Positions 6,311 through 9,763 of a stretch of 9,763 bases of DNA are shown here, in pieces (within the stretch, counting starts at the first letter, position 1; each line of letters opens with the position of its first letter). Position numbers and translations under genes: made by a program. The stretch is from NCBI GenBank assembly GCA_934277845.1, contig CAKQVV010000055.1:1-9763 (forward strand). Reading direction: 5' to 3'. Below the pieces are notes generated by a model. The model saw only the letters and a program-made list of their open reading frames with translations. It searched no databases and was not told where the DNA came from. The DNA is from an uncultured Clostridia bacterium (GTDB lineage Bacteria > Bacillota > Clostridia > Christensenellales > Pumilibacteraceae).

Positions 6311-6350
6311 TATATAAACAAAAAGCGTACCCGGGATACGGATACGCTTT
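6311..6350 (-). terminator. Rho-independent terminator of the ABC ATPase gene
   Basis: On the minus strand AAAGCGTA (6343-6350) pairs with TACGCTTT (6322-6329), and four more inner pairs (one U-G) lengthen the stem to about 12 bp. The transcript then reads TTTTTGTTTATATATTTTAT. It starts 25 bases after the stop codon at 6375. Confidence 0.88.
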
Positions 6351-6374
6351 GATTATCAGGTCGTTAAACGATTG

Positions 6375-8333
6375 TTATGCTTTCTTTACGCCGTCGGGCT
6401 TGATAACAAACTTGATTTTATCGCCGATGTTAAGTTTAGGCGTGCCGGCTACGATACCGGTGAAGTACGGCTGCATGCCGTCCACTCTCGCGTAAACGAT
6501 AGTGTTGTCGCCGAGAACGTCCGCGTCCTCTACGACGCCTGCGATAACGAGTTTCGGATTTGCCTGAGCAGCTTCCTTGGTCGACTCCATATTCTTGTAG
6601 TCGACGATAACCTCGTACTCGCCATCGGTGAATTCGCCGTTATCATTGGGAACGATAACCTTGCTCTTGCCGAACGAAATAGCCGCGGTCTTGACAACGG
6701 TGGACTCGACGGGCGCCGCGACTTCGCCTTCCGCAACTTTCGGAGCCTTGGGAGTAACGACGGTTTCTTTGGTAACAACTTTTGCCATCGTTCTGTTGTC
6801 GGTAACTGCGCGGAACGCGATGACCTTTTCGCCGGTAACCGGATCAAAGAGCATAATATCTGCGGGGTTGACGTAATAAGTGAGTTTCGCGCCGTTTTTG
6901 ACGTCCGCATCGAGTGCGTGTTTCGCAACGAGGAAGGTCGTTTTGCCTTTAAGCGCAGAGTAAACTGCGGTAAAGCGCGGGAACGGTTCGGTGAAGTCCG
7001 CAACGACTTTGATAACCGCGTCGGTATCTGCGTCGGCTTCGGCATGAAGCGCCTCGGGCGGAATGCCGAGTTTCACGTCGCCGCCGATAAGTTCGGGTGC
7101 GGTAAGTTTTGCGACAACTTCCTCGGGAAGAGCGATAACGGTATTGCCGAACTTAACGGCGAGCGCGTCGTTCTCTTTCACGAGTTTCGCGTCGATCATG
7201 TTGTACTTCGGTACACCCATGATGGTGAGTTCGGTCTTGTTATCGAAGAAGTGCAGGTGATGCGCGTCGATAGCAAGTTTTACGTCCTCGCCCGCCTTGA
7301 TGGAAGTGCGAGCGTCGATACGCGCGACGGTGTAATCCTCTTTGCCCGAAACGTCCATATAAAGGAAGGTTTCGTTGCCGAGTTTTTCCATAACGTCGAT
7401 ATGAGCGTTGATGACGGTCTGGGGCGAAGAAGAAATGAAGATCTCTTCGTCGTGAATATCTTCGGGGCGAACGCCGAGCGTGATTTCCTGTCCGATGTAT
7501 GCGTCGTCGATAAGACGTTTAGCCTTCTCTTCCGGAATCTCGATCTTGTTGTCGCCGAAAGTAGCGTACATTTTGCCGTTCTCGCGGCTGAGCACGGTGT
7601 GCTCGAAAAAGTTCATCTGCGGCGAACCGAGGAAGGAAGCGACAAACTTGTTCTCGGGGCTGTCGTAAAGGAACTGCGGGGTGTCGACCTGCTGAACGAT
7701 ACCGTCTTTCATGACAACAATACGTGTGCCCATCGTCATTGCTTCGGTCTGGTCGTGGGTGACGTAAATAAAGGTAGTAGCAAGTTTGTTGTGAAGTTTC
7801 GTGATCTCGGTACGCATCTGTACGCGGAGTTTCGCGTCGAGGTTAGAAAGCGGCTCGTCGAGAAGGAATACTTTCGGTTCGCGGACGATTGCACGACCTA
7901 ACGCGACACGCTGACGCTGACCGCCAGACAAAGCCTTCGGTTTACGCGAAAGAAGCGGGGTGATGCCGAGAACGGCTGCTGCCTCTTTTACTCTGTCGTC
8001 GATTTCCTGCGACGCCATTTTTCTGAGTCTGAGACCGAAAGCCATGTTCTCGTAAACGGTCATGTGCGGATAGAGTGCGTAGTTCTGGAAAACCATCGCA
8101 ATGTCTCTGTCTTTCGGTTCGACGTCGTTCACAAGACGACCGTCGATATAAAGTTCGCCGGCGGAAATCTCTTCGAGTCCGGCGATCATACGCAAAGTAG
8201 TGGATTTACCGCAACCGGACGGACCGACGAAAACGATAAATTCCTTGTCGTCGATTTCAAGGTTAAAGTCACTGACCGCCTTGACGTTGCCGGGGTAAAT
8301 TTTGTAAATGTGCCTAAGCGACAAACTTGCCAT
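6375..8333 (-). CDS. MsmX/UgpC/MalK-type sugar ABC transporter ATPase with three C-terminal OB/TOBE modules
   Basis: The 652-residue protein powers import by a carbohydrate-type ABC transporter on the cytoplasmic side of the membrane. Nucleotide-binding elements are all intact: Walker A GPSGCGKST (37-45), Q-loop Q83, signature LSGGQ (135-139), Walker B VFLLDE (155-160), D-loop SNLDA (163-167) and H-loop H193. A MalK-like regulatory OB/TOBE region follows at about 241-368. Unlike typical members (about 370 residues) it continues with a second copy at about 378-505, a V/A/P/E-rich linker (about 522-544) and a third, more diverged copy at about 545-652. AAGGAG (8340-8345) six bases upstream sets the start; the ATG at 8393 lies upstream of the predicted transcript start. 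No permease or binding protein is adjacent, which fits a shared MsmX-like ATPase. The transported sugar cannot be read from the sequence. Confidence 0.93.
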   Translation of the reverse strand: MASLSLRHIYKIYPGNVKAVSDFNLEIDDKEFIVFVGPSGCGKSTTLRMIAGLEEISAGELYIDGRLVNDVEPKDRDIAMVFQNYALYPHMTVYENMAFGLRLRKMASQEIDDRVKEAAAVLGITPLLSRKPKALSGGQRQRVALGRAIVREPKVFLLDEPLSNLDAKLRVQMRTEITKLHNKLATTFIYVTHDQTEAMTMGTRIVVMKDGIVQQVDTPQFLYDSPENKFVASFLGSPQMNFFEHTVLSRENGKMYATFGDNKIEIPEEKAKRLIDDAYIGQEITLGVRPEDIHDEEIFISSSPQTVINAHIDVMEKLGNETFLYMDVSGKEDYTVARIDARTSIKAGEDVKLAIDAHHLHFFDNKTELTIMGVPKYNMIDAKLVKENDALAVKFGNTVIALPEEVVAKLTAPELIGGDVKLGIPPEALHAEADADTDAVIKVVADFTEPFPRFTAVYSALKGKTTFLVAKHALDADVKNGAKLTYYVNPADIMLFDPVTGEKVIAFRAVTDNRTMAKVVTKETVVTPKAPKVAEGEVAAPVESTVVKTAAISFGKSKVIVPNDNGEFTDGEYEVIVDYKNMESTKEAAQANPKLVIAGVVEDADVLGDNTIVYARVDGMQPYFTGIVAGTPKLNIGDKIKFVIKPDGVKKA

Positions 8334-8339
8334 AATTTT

Positions 8340-8345
8340 CTCCTT
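8340..8345 (-). promoter_or_regulatory. Ribosome binding site fixing the ABC ATPase start
   Basis: AAGGAG on the minus strand is six bases from the ATG at 8333. The resulting N terminus (MASLSLRHIYKIYPG) is the normal one for this ATPase family; the 20 extra residues of the longer frame look like untranslated leader. Confidence 0.85.
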
Positions 8346-8373
8346 ATTGAAACCGGATATTATTTGTAATGTT

Positions 8374-8403
8374 ATTGTACTACATAGGAGCATAAAATAT
8401 CAA
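8374..8403 (-). promoter_or_regulatory. Promoter of the ABC ATPase gene
   Basis: TTGATA (8398-8403) and TACAAT (8374-8379) are separated by 18 bases, and each is one base from consensus. Transcription would start near 8367, leaving a leader of about 34 bases. The inverted pair GTTATTG (8371-8377) and CAATAAC (8401-8407) overlaps both promoter boxes and could be an operator, though AT-rich repeats arise easily by chance. Confidence 0.6.
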
Positions 8404-8494
8404 TAACAATTTGCACAAATTTTCAGGTCAATATTATAAAATTTGCCTAATAACTTTGTGCCGTGTCTTTCCCACGCCCCGACGGCGTTTTTAC

Positions 8495-8523
8495 TTGACT
8501 TTGATCGCTCCGGCGCATATAAT
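8495..8523 (+). promoter_or_regulatory. Promoter of the aminotransferase gene
   Basis: TTGACT (8495-8500), 17 bases and TATAAT (8518-8523) form a near-perfect sigma-A promoter, with a start near 8530 and a leader of about 59 bases. CGGCGCA (8511-8517) and TGCGCCG (8538-8544) form a perfect 7-bp inverted repeat that brackets the -10 and the start site, a likely operator position. Confidence 0.8.
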
Positions 8524-8588
8524 ATATACGGATAGTTTGCGCCGAAACACCGAGCGTAATCGCCCGCAAAACATATCAAGGGGCTGTA

Positions 8589-9763
8589 ATGGAACTTAAA
8601 AAGATCAAAGAACTGTCGAATAAAAACTATATGAGCGTTTTTAGCAGGCAGAACGTTTGTTTTGTCCGCGGCGACAAAAACAAACTTTACGACACGACCG
8701 GCAAGGAGTACACCGATTTCGTTTCTGGCATCGGCGTCAACTGTTTGGGCTACAACGATCCGGATCTTGTCAAGGCAATTTCCGAACAGGCGGGCAAACT
8801 CATTCATTCGAGCAATCTCTATTACAACGAAGAACAGGCTGTGCTGTGCGAGAAACTTCTCGACGGCACGATTTTTACGAAAATGTTCCTCGCCAACAGC
8901 GGCGCGGAAGCCAACGAGTGCGCATTCAAACTCGTTCGCAAGTACTATAATAAACGCGGGCTTAACCGTCCGGTCATCGTAACCGCGAACGGCTCGTTCC
9001 ACGGCAGAACTCTCGCTACCCTTACCGCCACCGGTCAGGAAAGCCATTATAAAATCTACGCTCCCCTCGCTCCCGGTTTCCGTCACGTCCCCTACGGCGA
9101 CTATAACGCGCTCAAAGACGCGCTCAAAGGCGACGTGGGTGCCATTATGCTGGAAGTGATCCAGAGCCGCAGCGCGATCCGCCCTGCCGACTACGATTAT
9201 CTTATAAACGCTTACGCGCTGTGCCGAAGCCGCGGTGTGCTTTTCATGCTCGACGAAATTCAGACCGGTATGGGCAGAACGGGTAAAATGTTCGCTTTCG
9301 AGCATCACGGACTCCAACCCGATATCGTTACGCTTGCAAAAGGCTTGGGCGGCGGTTTGCCGATTTCCGCGGTGCTTGCGCGCGGCGACGTGGCGAACGC
9401 TTTTGCCGTCGGCGATCACGGCTCGACGCTTTCGGGCAATCAACTCGCTTGCGCGGCGGCTACCGTAGTAGTGGATAAACTGAAAAACGGACTGATCGAA
9501 GAAGTTGCCGAAAAAGGCGAATACCTTGCCGGCAAACTCGCACACTTCCGTAAATACAAGTTCGTCAAGGACGTGAAAGGCTTGGGGCTTCTTCAAAGCG
9601 TGGAACTCGGCGACGGACTGAACGGCAACTACATAGCCGCACAACTCATGCAGGCGGGCATACTCGTTAACGTCACTAAATATAACGTGATACGCCTGCT
9701 CCCGCCCTACACCATCGAAAAAGCCGAAATCGACGAACTGTGCGACAAACTCGATGAGATTTT
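8589..9763 (+). CDS. Class-III PLP aminotransferase, ArgD-like, cut off by the right edge
   Basis: At least 391 residues are encoded with no stop before the window ends, so only the last few residues are missing. The fold-type I class-III signature is clear: NSGAEANE (103-110) for cofactor phosphate, FHGRT (137-141), LDEIQTGMGRTG (221-232) with D222 contacting the pyridine nitrogen, catalytic K251 in TLAKGLGGG, HGST (277-280) and RLLPP (369-373). Acetylornithine and ornithine aminotransferases are the closest recognisable relatives. The conserved E-P-[IV]-Q-G-E-[GA]-G block instead reads EVIQSRSA (189-196), placing R194 where the gate glutamate belongs; HGSTLSGNQLAC replaces the usual FGGNPLAC. 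I therefore withhold the argD symbol, since the amino donor may differ. AAGGGG (8578-8583) precedes the ATG by five bases. The gene has its own promoter and diverges from the ABC ATPase. No other arginine-pathway gene is visible. Confidence 0.88.
   Translation, partial: MELKKIKELSNKNYMSVFSRQNVCFVRGDKNKLYDTTGKEYTDFVSGIGVNCLGYNDPDLVKAISEQAGKLIHSSNLYYNEEQAVLCEKLLDGTIFTKMFLANSGAEANECAFKLVRKYYNKRGLNRPVIVTANGSFHGRTLATLTATGQESHYKIYAPLAPGFRHVPYGDYNALKDALKGDVGAIMLEVIQSRSAIRPADYDYLINAYALCRSRGVLFMLDEIQTGMGRTGKMFAFEHHGLQPDIVTLAKGLGGGLPISAVLARGDVANAFAVGDHGSTLSGNQLACAAATVVVDKLKNGLIEEVAEKGEYLAGKLAHFRKYKFVKDVKGLGLLQSVELGDGLNGNYIAAQLMQAGILVNVTKYNVIRLLPPYTIEKAEIDELCDKLDEI

Larger units (their letters stand above)
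5868..6374. other. 507-base gene-free region between the protease and ABC ATPase genes
   Basis: No frame here has both a ribosome binding site and coding character. The stretch holds, from left to right, the protease ribosome binding site and weak promoter, the 11-bp inverted repeat (5899-5909 with 5969-5979), an AT-rich segment (about 6000-6100), a perfect 9-bp hairpin (6116-6144), about 160 bases without recognisable signals, and the ABC ATPase terminator (6311-6350). It is longer than two same-strand neighbours need, so a small RNA is possible but unproven. Confidence 0.7.

Noticed and set aside
6265..6495. 76-codon plus-strand frame at the end of the ABC gene
   Set aside because: It crosses the ABC terminator and the antisense 3' end of the ATPase, with no ribosome binding site.
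6372..7901. 509-codon plus-strand open frame
   Set aside because: It is antisense to the ABC ATPase coding sequence and shows no recognisable domain; the minus-strand reading has every ABC motif.
8334..8393. 20-residue N-terminal extension of the ABC ATPase (ATG at 8393)
   Set aside because: The predicted -10 (8374-8379) lies inside it, so the transcript would start after that ATG. AAGGAG points to the ATG at 8333.
8400..9644. 414-codon minus-strand open frame
   Set aside because: It lies entirely antisense to the aminotransferase, whose family motifs are unmistakable on the plus strand. The minus frame shows no family motif and is a codon-bias shadow.
1..9763. CRISPR array, insertion sequence, tRNA or prophage remnant
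   Set aside because: I saw no regularly spaced repeats, transposase or integrase motifs, cloverleaf-like segments or terminal inverted repeats. The repeats in the protease are protein-level only.

Overview
This 9.8 kb window looks like a chromosomal segment of a low-to-mid GC Bacillota, probably an uncultured gut-type Clostridia. Three things point there: strong AGGAGG-type ribosome binding sites, near-consensus sigma-A promoters (TTGACA/T, 17 nt, TATAAT), and the Firmicutes-style pairing of a short 217-aa CysE with CysS. No mobile element, CRISPR array, tRNA, rRNA or defence locus is visible. The content is mostly housekeeping and nutrient metabolism, and it stays collinear with clean operon boundaries.

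Layout from left to right. Positions 65-93 hold a leftward promoter for a gene beyond the left edge. A purine-type phosphoribosyltransferase (199-747, minus) has its own promoter and terminator. Diverging from it is a small MarR-type regulator (948-1361, plus), whose consensus promoter is followed at once by a perfect 18-bp palindrome that is a likely autoregulatory operator. Next comes a cysteine cluster: cysE (serine acetyltransferase), cysS (cysteinyl-tRNA synthetase, overlapping cysE by one base) and a YjjG-like HAD phosphatase 14 bases later. This makes the cysteine precursor and loads cysteine onto tRNA from one transcript. A 12-bp bidirectional terminator (4198-4242) closes it.

On the minus strand, convergent with that cluster, lies an HtrA-type serine protease (4422-5867). 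It is predicted to be a lipoprotein and carries three tandem repeats of about 30 residues before the protease and PDZ domains. A 507-base gene-free stretch (5868-6374) follows, with a conspicuous 9-bp hairpin and the terminator of the next gene. An MsmX/UgpC-type sugar ABC ATPase (6375-8333, minus) follows; it is 652 residues long, against about 370 for the family, because its C-terminal OB/TOBE module appears three times. It has no permease or binding-protein partner here, so it is probably a shared ATPase. Diverging from it, a class-III PLP aminotransferase (8589 to the right edge) resembles ArgD but has arginine where the family has the gate glutamate.

I see no complete new multi-gene system. 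The observations most worth checking are the triple-TOBE ATPase, the aminotransferase gate substitution, the repeat-bearing lipoprotein HtrA and the palindrome at the marR promoter.
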